This document shows, piece after piece, positions 25,715 to 34,547 of a DNA stretch of 64,000 nucleotides (position 1 is its first letter; every line of letters begins with the position of its first letter). The translations under genes and the position numbers were made by a program. The DNA lies in NCBI GenBank assembly GCA_003963405.1, contig RXIY01000030.1, positions 62,001 through 126,000 of the forward strand, in the 5' to 3' direction. The notes below the pieces were generated by a model. It was not told the origin of the DNA and ran no database searches. It was given only the letters and a program-made list of their open reading frames with translations. This stretch comes from Hyphomicrobiales bacterium. Lineage in GTDB: Bacteria > Pseudomonadota > Alphaproteobacteria > Rhizobiales > Beijerinckiaceae.

Positions 25715-27748
25715 TCATGGCTCGAATACGAACGCCTGGCCGTAGGCATCCTGCGTCGCATCGACGATCCTTCCACCGCGCACCGCGTCGCCAATCACGC
25801 GCGCGTCAGGAAAGGCCGCCTTGAAGCGATCGACGACGTCCTGACGCGGCCGCACGCCCATGGCGAGAATTACGGTGTCTGCCGGCACGAAAACAGACGC
25901 TCCGCTCACCAGTGACTGAAGCTCCACGCCTTCAGGCGTGATCTCCAAAAGCTTGTGACTCGTCAAATAGGTCGGCTTAAACGGCTCCATGCGCTGTTTC
26001 AGATCGAGAATGTTTGGCAAATAAGTGCCCGCGCCGACCTGTGGAAGCATGTCCGCGACGGTCGTTTTATGGCCGGCCATCAGCACCGCCTCCGCCGTCT
26101 CGAGGCCGGTCATGCCCGAACCGACGACGAGACAATCGCCGGTGACCTCTGCGGGCAAGAAATCGGCTTTGGCGGCGGGCGCAGAAATGTCTTTGACCGC
26201 ATCTCCCGTCTCTCCCGCACCGACAACCACGACATTACCTCTCATGTCGGCTTGTCCCAGCAGCACACTCTCGGCGGTAAAGACGTTCTTCCCATCGAGG
26301 CCCGGGACCGGCGGCAGGAAGGGTTGGGCGCCGCAGGCGATGAATACGCCGCAAGGAGAAAGCGCCTGAACTTGCTCGATGGTCGCTTCTTCGCCGAGGC
26401 GCAACTCCAGCCTCTTCTCTTCGGCCTGCGCGATCATCGAGTCGACGAAGCGCGTGATCTTCTCGCGGCCGGGCGCCTTGTCTGCGACGTTGAGCGCCCC
26501 GCCGAGGCGGCGCGCTGAATCGAAGATCACGGGATGAAAACCCCGCTCATGCAGGACCATGGCCGCCGTGAGCCCTGCGGGGCCTCCGCCGATTACCGCC
26601 ACCTTTCGATCCGCACCATTGCGCTTGGGCTCGGCAAACTCGCGCTCCCGCCCCGTCGTCGGATTGACCGAGCACTTGACGTGCCGAGGCGCTACGATCT
26701 CCTCGAAGCATACGAGGCAGCCGATGCACTTCGTGATCGTCTCGGCCTTTCCGGCCTTCGCCTTGCGGCACCAAGCGGGATCGGCGAGATGCCCGCGCGC
26801 GATGCCCACGAGATCGCAGCATCCCTCTTGAAGAATCGCCTCCGCTACATCCGGCTCCTTGATATTCGCGACTGCGATCACCGGGACCTGCACATGCTTC
26901 TTGATCTCGGCGGCCATATATTTCTTCCAGCCCTGATCAAACGTGCCCGGCTCGATGCAGGCCAGGGCGCCGGAGACGCTTTCGCCGATCGCACTGCTAA
27001 TGTCGAGAAAGTCGACCCCGGCCCTTTCCAGCGCCACGGCGATGCGGCAACTCGCGGCGAGGTCATTTCCCTTGTCTCCAACGAACTCCTCAGCCGACAG
27101 ACGCACGCCGAGGGGAAAGTTCTTGCCGCAGGCATCACGTATGCCCGAGACAATCTCGAGCAAAAATCGCATGCGATTCTCGAAATTGCCGCCGTAGCTA
27201 TCCTCGCGCTGGTTGAGGTAAGGCGACAGAAAGCAATTGATCAAATAGCCGTGAGCGCCATGCAGCTCGACGCCGTCAGCCCCGGCTTGTTGTGCGACCA
27301 TTGCGCCGATCACGAAGGCTTGTCTGATTTTCTCGATCTCGGGGATCGTAAGAGCGCGGGGCGCTGGACCACCGCCGATGCGCTCAACCGCTGAAGCGGA
27401 GACAGCCTGCTCGCTTCCCAACGCGCGACCAGGATGCTGGAGCTGCAGGAACATCTTGGCGCCGTATTTGTGCACCGTGTCCATCAGCCTCGCGAGCCCG
27501 ACGACATCATCACGGCCCCTTGCGGCGAGCTGGCAACACTCGCTCGCGCCCGCTCCATTCATGACGCGGCAGACGCCACTGATGATCAGTCCGACGCCGC
27601 CGCGCGCGCGCGCCTCATAGAAGGCAATAATGTCGTCATTAACGCCTCCGCCCCTAGCTGCGAGCTCGACGCCCATAGCCGTCATCGCAACGCGGTTCTT
27701 GATTTCAAGGCGCCCGATGCGCACCGGGCTGAAGAGCTTTTCATACAT
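25715..27748 (-). CDS. Old-yellow-enzyme type FMN/FAD/4Fe-4S oxidoreductase (2,4-dienoyl-CoA reductase-like)
   Basis: The 677-residue protein has the family's three parts. There is an N-terminal TIM barrel with FMN (LFSPVRIGRLEIKNRV, HGAHGYLINCFLSPYLNQR, then DLVGIARGHLADP). A 4Fe-4S site follows (KCIGCLVCFEEI with another Cys at HVKCSVNP). The C-terminal FAD/NAD half has VIGGGPAGLTAA. This layout matches 2,4-dienoyl-CoA reductase FadH, BaiCD and trimethylamine dehydrogenase relatives. An unusual repeat of GAGETGD and GSGMTGL gives two Rossmann-like motifs in a row near residues 525 and 560. It leads the minus-strand operon. Confidence 0.9.
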   Translation of the reverse strand: MYEKLFSPVRIGRLEIKNRVAMTAMGVELAARGGGVNDDIIAFYEARARGGVGLIISGVCRVMNGAGASECCQLAARGRDDVVGLARLMDTVHKYGAKMFLQLQHPGRALGSEQAVSASAVERIGGGPAPRALTIPEIEKIRQAFVIGAMVAQQAGADGVELHGAHGYLINCFLSPYLNQREDSYGGNFENRMRFLLEIVSGIRDACGKNFPLGVRLSAEEFVGDKGNDLAASCRIAVALERAGVDFLDISSAIGESVSGALACIEPGTFDQGWKKYMAAEIKKHVQVPVIAVANIKEPDVAEAILQEGCCDLVGIARGHLADPAWCRKAKAGKAETITKCIGCLVCFEEIVAPRHVKCSVNPTTGREREFAEPKRNGADRKVAVIGGGPAGLTAAMVLHERGFHPVIFDSARRLGGALNVADKAPGREKITRFVDSMIAQAEEKRLELRLGEEATIEQVQALSPCGVFIACGAQPFLPPVPGLDGKNVFTAESVLLGQADMRGNVVVVGAGETGDAVKDISAPAAKADFLPAEVTGDCLVVGSGMTGLETAEAVLMAGHKTTVADMLPQVGAGTYLPNILDLKQRMEPFKPTYLTSHKLLEITPEGVELQSLVSGASVFVPADTVILAMGVRPRQDVVDRFKAAFPDARVIGDAVRGGRIVDATQDAYGQAFVFEP

Positions 27749-28184
27749 TTCTCTTCCTCACATGAACTGAAAGAAAGCACCCGTGGGATTAACCTACTGT
27801 AAAATCAAGCATGGCGACTCCTACTGCAGATGTCCGCTGAATTGAGTCTTCTTTAGCCATTACCGTCTGACCGGGTTCTGCACCTAAAAATATAAGTTAT
27901 GGTGCCACGCGCTGCAGCCCTATACGAAAAGAAACGAGAAACAGCGACCTTTCGCCGCATAGTAAAGCGCGGCTCCGTTGCATCAAAGTGCTTCTCACTT
28001 TTGCAAGTCGTTCGCTGCCCGTCTCGCCTTTTGCTCCCGCCGCTTTTTTTGTCGCGGCGCGCCTGCAACTCTCGTCGACACGATCGCTTTTTTTGGCAGA
28101 CAGCAGAGTTGGTCACGCTCCGCAACACAGAGTCGAAGGCTTTTGAGAGCCCGTACAGCCTACTGGGAGAAATCGGAGAGCGTC
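27749..28184. other. Divergent control region between the flavoenzyme operon and the dehydrogenase gene
   Basis: These 436 bases lie between divergent starts. The stretch is less GC-rich than its neighbours, with runs of A and T (TAAAAATATAAG near 27889, TTTTTTT near 28049 and 28092). I found no clear operator palindrome or consensus promoter. No regulator gene lies nearby. Confidence 0.4.
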
Positions 28185-29438
28185 ATGAACATCGATGATA
28201 TTCGTCATGTATTTGTCATTGGTTCCGGCACGATGGGGCGGCAAATCGCGCTGCGCTGCGCCTCGGATGGCTATCAAGTAACTGTCTATGATATCTCGCC
28301 GGAGGCTTTGCAAAAGGCTGCCGAACAATTGCGGAAGGATGCTGCCGAGGCAGTAGAAGAAAAATGGCTAACCGCGGATCGTTCGGCGGCCGCCCTCTCC
28401 CGCATCCGCTTCACGAACAATCCGCAAGATGCCGCGAACGCCGATCTTGTAAGCGAGTCCGTTCCCGAAGATCCCAAGGTGAAGACGAAGGTGTTCGCGC
28501 AATTTGCGCAGATTTGTCCGCCCCGTACGATTTTCACCACCAACACGTCCACATTAGCCCCGTCTCTCTATGCGAGCGCCACCGGTCGGCCTGATCGCTT
28601 CGCCGCAATGCACTTCTATAACGTGTGGATGGCGAGGCTTTTGGACATCATGCCACACCCTGGAACGAGTCACGAAACGATTGAATTGCTTCGGGTCTTT
28701 GCCAAGAAGATCGGCCAAGCCCCCATGGTCTTTAAGACCGAATTCCCCGGCTACGTCGGCAACAACTTCATGGGGGCGTTTAGCGGCGCGGCAAACAGGC
28801 TTGTTCTACAGCGGGGCGTCGCGTTTGAGGACGTCGATCGCGCAGCAATGGGCATCCTGGGAATGAGGATGGGACCATTCGGGATTTTCGATTTCGACGC
28901 CTTGGATTTCATATTACACCAAATGGAAAACGCGGCCCAAGCCGGCGATTCGCTCTCTCGCGCCGCCGCAGACTGGCTCAAGAGGGAATACGTCGACAAA
29001 GGGCTGCTCGGCAAAAAGAGCGGAAAGGGATTTTACACCTATCCGAACCCAGCTTTTAAACAGCCTGGATTTCTGGATTTCGATAAGGAGCGCCTTCGCG
29101 GTGTCGCAGATGCGTTGATAACGCCTATGAAAGAAGTCGCTCTCAAGGTCGTCAACCGCGGCATAGCGTCCGTTGAAGACACTGATCGCGCGGTGATGAT
29201 CTTCTTTAACATGCCGATGGGCTGCTTTGGGCTTTTCGACCGCGACGGCCTCGATTCCCTCCAGCGGGATCTTCAAGCCAAAGCCGAGATGACCGGCGAG
29301 TCGGAAGACCAGGCCATCGCTGGCTGGCTGAAAAAAGACTTTGTCGACAAGGGGCTGCTGGGCAAGAAGAGCGGGCGCGGGTTCTATACCTATCCTAATC
29401 CGGCTTTCTCCCGACCGGATTTCTTGACCGGCGATTGA
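28185..29438 (+). CDS. 3-hydroxyacyl-CoA dehydrogenase with duplicated C-terminal domain
   Basis: The 417-residue protein starts with the NAD site VIGSGTMGRQIA and the HCDH core (SESVPEDPKVK, TNTSTLAPS, MHFYNV with the catalytic His). The usual Pro after HFFN is replaced (HFYNV). Two copies of the C-terminal dimer domain follow. The first runs from about residue 217 (DRAAMGILGMRMGPFGIFD to GKKSGKGFYTYPNPAF) and the second from about 333 (DRAVMIFFNMPMGCFGLFD to GKKSGRGFYTYPNPAF). The ATG at 28185 follows CGGAGAG. It is divergent from the flavoenzyme operon and probably works with it. Confidence 0.9.
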   Translation: MNIDDIRHVFVIGSGTMGRQIALRCASDGYQVTVYDISPEALQKAAEQLRKDAAEAVEEKWLTADRSAAALSRIRFTNNPQDAANADLVSESVPEDPKVKTKVFAQFAQICPPRTIFTTNTSTLAPSLYASATGRPDRFAAMHFYNVWMARLLDIMPHPGTSHETIELLRVFAKKIGQAPMVFKTEFPGYVGNNFMGAFSGAANRLVLQRGVAFEDVDRAAMGILGMRMGPFGIFDFDALDFILHQMENAAQAGDSLSRAAADWLKREYVDKGLLGKKSGKGFYTYPNPAFKQPGFLDFDKERLRGVADALITPMKEVALKVVNRGIASVEDTDRAVMIFFNMPMGCFGLFDRDGLDSLQRDLQAKAEMTGESEDQAIAGWLKKDFVDKGLLGKKSGRGFYTYPNPAFSRPDFLTGD

Positions 29439-29965
29439 GAAGCCGACAAGGCGCAAGGCGCGGCGTGTTTTCCAACTACCGCGCCATTTCGCCGCGGTCG
29501 TCGAGGTGCGAGCCAAGGCTTCCGTTCGCACCGCGTCTCGCTCGGAGTGGGGGCGGCGTTTTATCTCAAGCCGCTCAAAGGGGGCGCTGGCGAAAGACGG
29601 CAGACCTGAGATTCTCTTCTCAGGTCGAAGGGCAGCGTCGCCAGCGTCAACTCGCACGCGCTCTGTTGGATGCGAAGGTTATCCCGCGAGAGCCACCCGG
29701 ATTGTGTTATCGTCTGGTTTGCTGAATGAGCTCACGACCAACGACCCACCCTTGCCTCTAAGGATCGGAAGGAACTTGTCGAGCTTTGTTTGCTTGACCA
29801 GGACGAAGATAACCGCGCTTCCTGCTGGAAGCTCGGTGATAACTTGATTCAAAGCGTCCGGGCAGCTCCTGATACGGATTAATGCCTAGCGGAGGCGTTC
29901 CAAGAGGATGGCAGGAATTTAGACGAAACTCCGCGAAGAAGGCCGCGCCTCTGAGTGCTACTGTG
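29439..29965. other. Intergenic region without a gene, containing one hairpin
   Basis: No credible reading frame occurs in these 527 bases. A short open stretch near 29755-29880 has protein-like composition (KELVELCLLDQDEDN) but no start. A strong hairpin lies at 29603-29626. Confidence 0.45.
29603..29626 (+). terminator. Perfect 9-base-pair hairpin, possible terminator
   Basis: GACCTGAGA and TCTCAGGTC pair around TTCTCT. No T-run follows, so it could be a weak terminator for the dehydrogenase gene 165 bases upstream, or another structured element. Confidence 0.35.
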
Positions 29966-31618
29966 TCAGAAGACCACAAATGACCTGAGCGTGACGGCGT
30001 TCGCCCAAGGAATGTTCGGGCGGTAGCCCGGATTTGGAATGGCCGTGTAACCGGCGTCGAATACGATCTTTCCTGGGATCAGAACGAACCGGTAGGTGAT
30101 CTGGTACATCCGCTCCGTCGAATTCAGGCGCGTCTGCGATGCATAAGGAGAAATCGGCCAACCCCACGGAGCAGGGAGGGGTGAGGCGAAAACCGTACCG
30201 GCAATCGCACCTTGGTTCAGTCGGCTCCAGGCGAAGCCGAAACTGATCGTGTCCTGGGGCCTGATCGGGACGAGACCGAGCGCCGTGACGCCGCCTCCGA
30301 GATAGTGTTGCACCGCGCTGGTCTGAGACGGGGAATATCCAAAATTCGCCCAGCCGACGAGGCCTCTCGGATCCGTGTCGTTAAGATACCAAAGCCGTTG
30401 GTTAGCGACCGCAAAAAAGCCCCTGGCGCCGTGCTCCAACAGGACCCCTCCTTTAATTGGGTCCAGCATGCCCGTAGCCATTAATCCCGATTGCTTCCAG
30501 ACGCCCCCCGAAATGCGCCCCGCCTTTCGTTCGTCGCCGAGCTCCCAGGAGAGGCTGGCCTCGGCGATTTGAAAGGTGTTCTCGTTGAGGTTCGGACCAA
30601 TTCTAGGACCCGTCTCGTAGCGGATGCCATTTCCGTCGAAGAAGCCGTACTTTGCATAAATGGCGGGCGTGGGCTGGACCGTCACGATCGCGCCCCAGGC
30701 CGTGTTCGCATATGTGGGGAGCTTGCCCTGGAAGATCGGGAGGTAGCCAACTGGGACAAAGAAGAGATCACTGATCGTCCACGCCATCCTGCTTGGATCT
30801 TGGGGGATGGTAGGAGGATAGTTCGGCTGGGCAAATTCCGCGGCGCCCATGATCTTGCCGACCTTGATAATTAGTCTGTCGTCGAGCAGCCTCTGCCGCC
30901 AGTAAACCTCGTAAAGCTCGAGACGATGTCGTCCGTATTTCTCGCTCCAAGCATTGACGGAATCGTACCCCTGGATTGAGCCCGCGTATTGCGAAGCTTT
31001 GCCGCCTTCGTATTGAATCATCGAGCTGAAAAGCTCTCCTCCGGGGATCGGGGCGAACGGGAAGAGCCGTTCCATGTCGAGCGCGGCGTTGAAACCAAAC
31101 ACCCGCTCGCCGGAACTCGTATTCGGCTTGAGCCCCCCTGATGTAAGCCTGTTGCCGATAAAACTAGCTATTCCACCAATTTGAAGCGGCGCGTCGGCGG
31201 GTAATCCGAGGGACTTCTGCAGAACGCCGGACGATACAAGGCCAGAAATCGTATTCAGATTGGCAGGGACGTTAAGTGCCGGCTTTGGCCGCGCGGCTTC
31301 CTCAGTCCTTTGTGCGCCGCCAGCGTGCTTGCCGCCAGATGCGGGCTGGCAACCTGGTTGTGGTTCATGGAAAGTCTTGGGATCAAGGAACCACCTGCAG
31401 CTCTCATGCGGCGAGCTCGTCGGCGCTGAGGAGTCAACAACGGCGCCTCGCTCTTGGGAGTCCTGACCCGCATTCGCCTCCTCGGCAAATGCACTTGAAA
31501 CATTCAGCCCCAAATACGGAGCGATGACAAATGCAGAGATCGTCAAGCGCGATAACGTTTGTAATGCGCCTCTTGGTTTCACGCTTTGCAAGGCGCGCAG
31601 AGGAATCGAAATGCCCAT
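29966..31618 (-). CDS. OprB-family carbohydrate-selective porin
   Basis: The 550-residue outer-membrane protein has a signal region ending near SSAFAEEA, a Ser/Pro/Gly-rich stretch with two Cys (SCRWF, PGCQP), then the OprB barrel. Features include GGELFSSMIQYEGGKASQYAG, LYEVYWRQRLLDDRLIIKVG, FFDGNGIRYETGPRIG and the final AVTLRSFVVF with terminal Phe. These porins take up sugars or small neutral solutes. Its place in the catabolic stretch suggests it feeds the enzymes at 23.9-29.4 kb, but that is inference. Confidence 0.85.
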   Translation of the reverse strand: MGISIPLRALQSVKPRGALQTLSRLTISAFVIAPYLGLNVSSAFAEEANAGQDSQERGAVVDSSAPTSSPHESCRWFLDPKTFHEPQPGCQPASGGKHAGGAQRTEEAARPKPALNVPANLNTISGLVSSGVLQKSLGLPADAPLQIGGIASFIGNRLTSGGLKPNTSSGERVFGFNAALDMERLFPFAPIPGGELFSSMIQYEGGKASQYAGSIQGYDSVNAWSEKYGRHRLELYEVYWRQRLLDDRLIIKVGKIMGAAEFAQPNYPPTIPQDPSRMAWTISDLFFVPVGYLPIFQGKLPTYANTAWGAIVTVQPTPAIYAKYGFFDGNGIRYETGPRIGPNLNENTFQIAEASLSWELGDERKAGRISGGVWKQSGLMATGMLDPIKGGVLLEHGARGFFAVANQRLWYLNDTDPRGLVGWANFGYSPSQTSAVQHYLGGGVTALGLVPIRPQDTISFGFAWSRLNQGAIAGTVFASPLPAPWGWPISPYASQTRLNSTERMYQITYRFVLIPGKIVFDAGYTAIPNPGYRPNIPWANAVTLRSFVVF

Positions 31619-32137
31619 CGGGTTGCCTCAAATGCTACGCGCAAAATCAGTAATCCGGCAATCATTTTCATAAGCTTCAAGGCTAGTAAAGGGCGTTGGT
31701 TGCGTAAGTTCTCATCACGCATCAAGGTAGATGCAACGATGCGAACGTTTCAAACCGCCTAAGCCGCTAATATCCTTAGCCGGTTTTCAATGGACCCCCA
31801 AAGTCCCCAGAAATCTGGGAGGAAGGACAACGGGCGGAGGTGTGTCGGAGATACAACAAGGTGCGGCTCAAACGTAGGGAAAAACTTGCTTAAAAAGAAG
31901 CGTACTCAACCGTCTGAAGAGCAAGGGTTCTGGAAAAAGAGCCACATTGAAGCCGACGCATGCTTCGACTGGGAGTAGATGTGTCGGTGCGTGTTTTCGC
32001 CGCACACGCACGCGGCGGCGCGGCGCTTGTCTTTTATGAGAATACGCATAGCCTTACTTATAATTTCGAGATGGAAGAACCGTTACCATACACAGGTAAA
32101 GTAGCTGCTAGCCGGCGCTTTTTTTTGAGGCCAAAAA
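31619..32137. other. Leader region before the multi-span membrane protein
   Basis: 519 bases with an A+T content visibly above the window average. A 62-codon frame at 31790-31978 has no ribosome site and basic, low-information content, so I do not call it. No hairpin or operator stands out. Confidence 0.4.
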
Positions 32138-33361
32138 ATGCAACAGGAATCAGACGTTTCAGTAGACGTCGCTATACTGCTCGTTCTGGGAATCTTCAGT
32201 CTCGTTCTGGGGGCACGCATTTTTTCCACCAGTTCATGGCCTCCGCAAAGTGCATATGGGCTTTTTATTGTGGTTTCCGCCACCCATTCATTGACTTTAG
32301 GCAAAACCCCGTTTGGGGATCTGCGACGCTCCTGGAGCCTGATAACCTTAAGTTTTCTTGTGGCGGCCTATGGGATGTACGTTGCCTGGGTGCCGGCCAA
32401 TCCAGATTTCGTGCGGAGAGTCGTTGGGGCGATTCTCTTTATCGGGGGATCGGTCCGTCTCGTCGGGCTATTCGTGGATAGGGCCGCCGCCAGGAATTGG
32501 CTTTCAATTGGGGGGGTCCTAATCTCGCTCACAATTGCCTGCTCGATCGTCTACGCTTTGACCGCAATTCTGGGAGCCTTGACACTCTTGGGGATCTTAG
32601 CTCCGACGACAACAGCGATCCTCCTTCTTCTTTTTACCATGAGTCTCTTTTGCGTCGCCCACTGCCTGGAACAGGTCGATCGGCTCTATCCGATGGATGA
32701 AGGTAGAGAAACCGCAACTGGCGACTTTGGTTGGGTCAGGCAAGCAACTCTCTCAAACTCTCAGGCGTTCAGTTTTCTCATGGGAACGTTCTTCCTATGT
32801 CTAGGATTTCTTCTTTCATTGGTGTCGGTAGGGTTGCTGCCATTTTCCCCAGACGGCCAAATAGCGACGATACTCACCGTCGTCGCTGTTCAGATTATGT
32901 CGACGAGGGACGCAAGACATCCGGACGCCAAGCAGTCTGGCAGTGTGCTAATAATAGGAGTAGTTCTCGCGGGATTAGGGGCCGTCTCAGCAACATTCCC
33001 CGGCGCACTCACCGGCGTCCTTTCAGCTTTATTTGCGATCGCGAACTTGATTAGTGGAGCGATTGGGCTTGCGGCTGGATTCCGCTCCGGAGCAGTAGCG
33101 GAGCGCTCTGTCGTGGCCTCTGAGTTGCGGCGCGTGCACGCAATTCAGACAGTTACTAGCTTCCTTATGTTGTTGCTTGGCCTGAGTTTCTTAGCAAAAA
33201 TCGTATGGCCATCTGTTTTTGGTCATCCATTGCTGTCGTTGGCAGCGGCCGGGATTCTCATGATTACCGGCTTTCTATATTTTGCGCGAACAGTGCTTCT
33301 TATGCGCGTCGAACGACATCAGTCCCGCCGTGTTGCAGAAGCCCAGTTGGCTCAGGCGTAA
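32138..33361 (+). CDS. Multi-span membrane protein, HdeD/DUF308-like layout
   Basis: The 407-residue protein has about ten hydrophobic segments, e.g. VAILLVLGIFSLVLGARIF and GVLISLTIACSIVYALTAIL. A repeated unit is visible: GxFSLVLGAR, AILFIGGSVRLVG, AGILMITGFLYFAR. The layout resembles two DUF308/HdeD units fused around a soluble loop (QVDRLYPMDEGRE). Codon use is less GC-biased than the neighbours. No function can be given. Confidence 0.65.
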   Translation: MQQESDVSVDVAILLVLGIFSLVLGARIFSTSSWPPQSAYGLFIVVSATHSLTLGKTPFGDLRRSWSLITLSFLVAAYGMYVAWVPANPDFVRRVVGAILFIGGSVRLVGLFVDRAAARNWLSIGGVLISLTIACSIVYALTAILGALTLLGILAPTTTAILLLLFTMSLFCVAHCLEQVDRLYPMDEGRETATGDFGWVRQATLSNSQAFSFLMGTFFLCLGFLLSLVSVGLLPFSPDGQIATILTVVAVQIMSTRDARHPDAKQSGSVLIIGVVLAGLGAVSATFPGALTGVLSALFAIANLISGAIGLAAGFRSGAVAERSVVASELRRVHAIQTVTSFLMLLLGLSFLAKIVWPSVFGHPLLSLAAAGILMITGFLYFARTVLLMRVERHQSRRVAEAQLAQA

Positions 33362-33553
33362 CACATATATTCTTAAACCCCTTCAACTGACCGAGCGCCG
33401 AAGCGGCTCAAAGAACAAGGATAAATCCTCATGAATAAAGCTATGGAGGCTATTCGCCGTCGAACCGGTCGCCGGAATATCGCGCAGGGATTTCTAATGC
33501 ACTGGGTTTATCGAGTTGCATCTTCGCCGCATGCAAAAAGTAAACCCTGACAC

Positions 33554-34084
33554 TTATCCCAAGCGTAATAATGCTGACCGGAAGCCCTCACACGAGTGAC
33601 AAAATCTGACGCTTGAAGTGCTGTTTCGGATTCCCGGTTTCTGATTTGCGTGCGAGTCGTGCGCACCGGAATTTTCATCAAGGTTTCGGCCGCTGATCGC
33701 AAGCGTCTGCAGGCTATCGTCAAAAACCGCAATGCTGCGCCAAAAGCATGCGTAGCGAGCCAAGATCGTCTTGCTGCCGCTGCCTAATAAGGACCGAGTG
33801 TCGCCGAATTCGCCGTAGTGCTGCTTGTAGGCGAACCACACTTCACCCTTGCGCGCATACGGCGAACTAATGGCGGCAATCATGCCGCGCGTCGTCGCGA
33901 GCGCAGGGCGGAGAGCCGCGAGAATTTCGCTGTCCGGGTTCGCAAGGCTGTCGGATCGCCAATAGGCAACCTCGTCGCAAATCGCAGCAATCACAGTCCC
34001 ACCGCGAACCGTGCGGAAATTGGCAGGGCGGACCTCGATCGTCACGCGCGTCGAGAGGGTGATCGAGTCCTGCGTCTGCCCCAC
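33554..34084 (-). pseudogene. Remnant of a phage terminase large subunit
   Basis: The frame starts MGQTQDSITLSTRVTIEV and continues RTVRGGTVIAAICDEVAYWR, then SLANPDSEILAALRP and AAISSPYARKGEVWFAYKQH. This order (QDSI...RG.T..A..CDE.AYWR...SSPYA..G..W..Y..HYG) is the ATPase part of TerL. After HYGEFGD the similarity ends and the tail is unrelated. The N-terminal Walker region and the nuclease domain are missing. It is a broken prophage gene. Confidence 0.7.
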
Positions 34085-34547
34085 AACAAGCTTTTTGACG
34101 GGATGATCGACTTCGTAGCGACATTTTCGAGCCCTACGACGAATAGCGCCGCTGTCGTAACGCTTTCCACCATGCAGGACCGGACGGCATGGCGTCGGTC
34201 AGCACATGAATTCTGATCGTGCGTTCGCTCCTGTCATGGGTCAGAAGTTATCCGCCGTCATCATCAAGCCGTGCGGTGGTCTGCTCTGCTTCAACGACAC
34301 ATTACAGTGAAGCGTCACGTTGATGAGAAGCGCGGGCAAGCGGGGGGCGAATTCTTCGGCCGGTCGCCAAATTTTCTTGTTTTAATTCCGAAGTTTGTGC
34401 GACCTTTTAGTTGAGGTCGGCTTTATATGTCCGAGCTTCTGTAAGCAGTTGCACAACATTAATTGCTAGACTGCCTCTGAGACATTGTCTAGAATGTATC
34501 AAGTTGTGTATTGATCCTAACCTTGACTGTATTTTACGGAGGCGACT
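34085..34547. other. A+T-rich intergenic region upstream of the repeat protein
   Basis: 463 bases with no credible gene. The part from 34380 to 34530 is the most A+T-rich I noticed in the window and ends in the ribosome site of the secreted protein, so it probably holds its promoter. Confidence 0.4.

Noticed and set aside
31790..31978. A 62-residue basic frame before the membrane protein gene
   Set aside because: No ribosome site and no recognisable content.
33431..33550. A 39-residue frame (MNKAMEAIRRRTGRRN...) after the membrane protein gene
   Set aside because: It has an AAGGAT upstream but random-looking content, and it stands by the terminase debris. Too weak to call.
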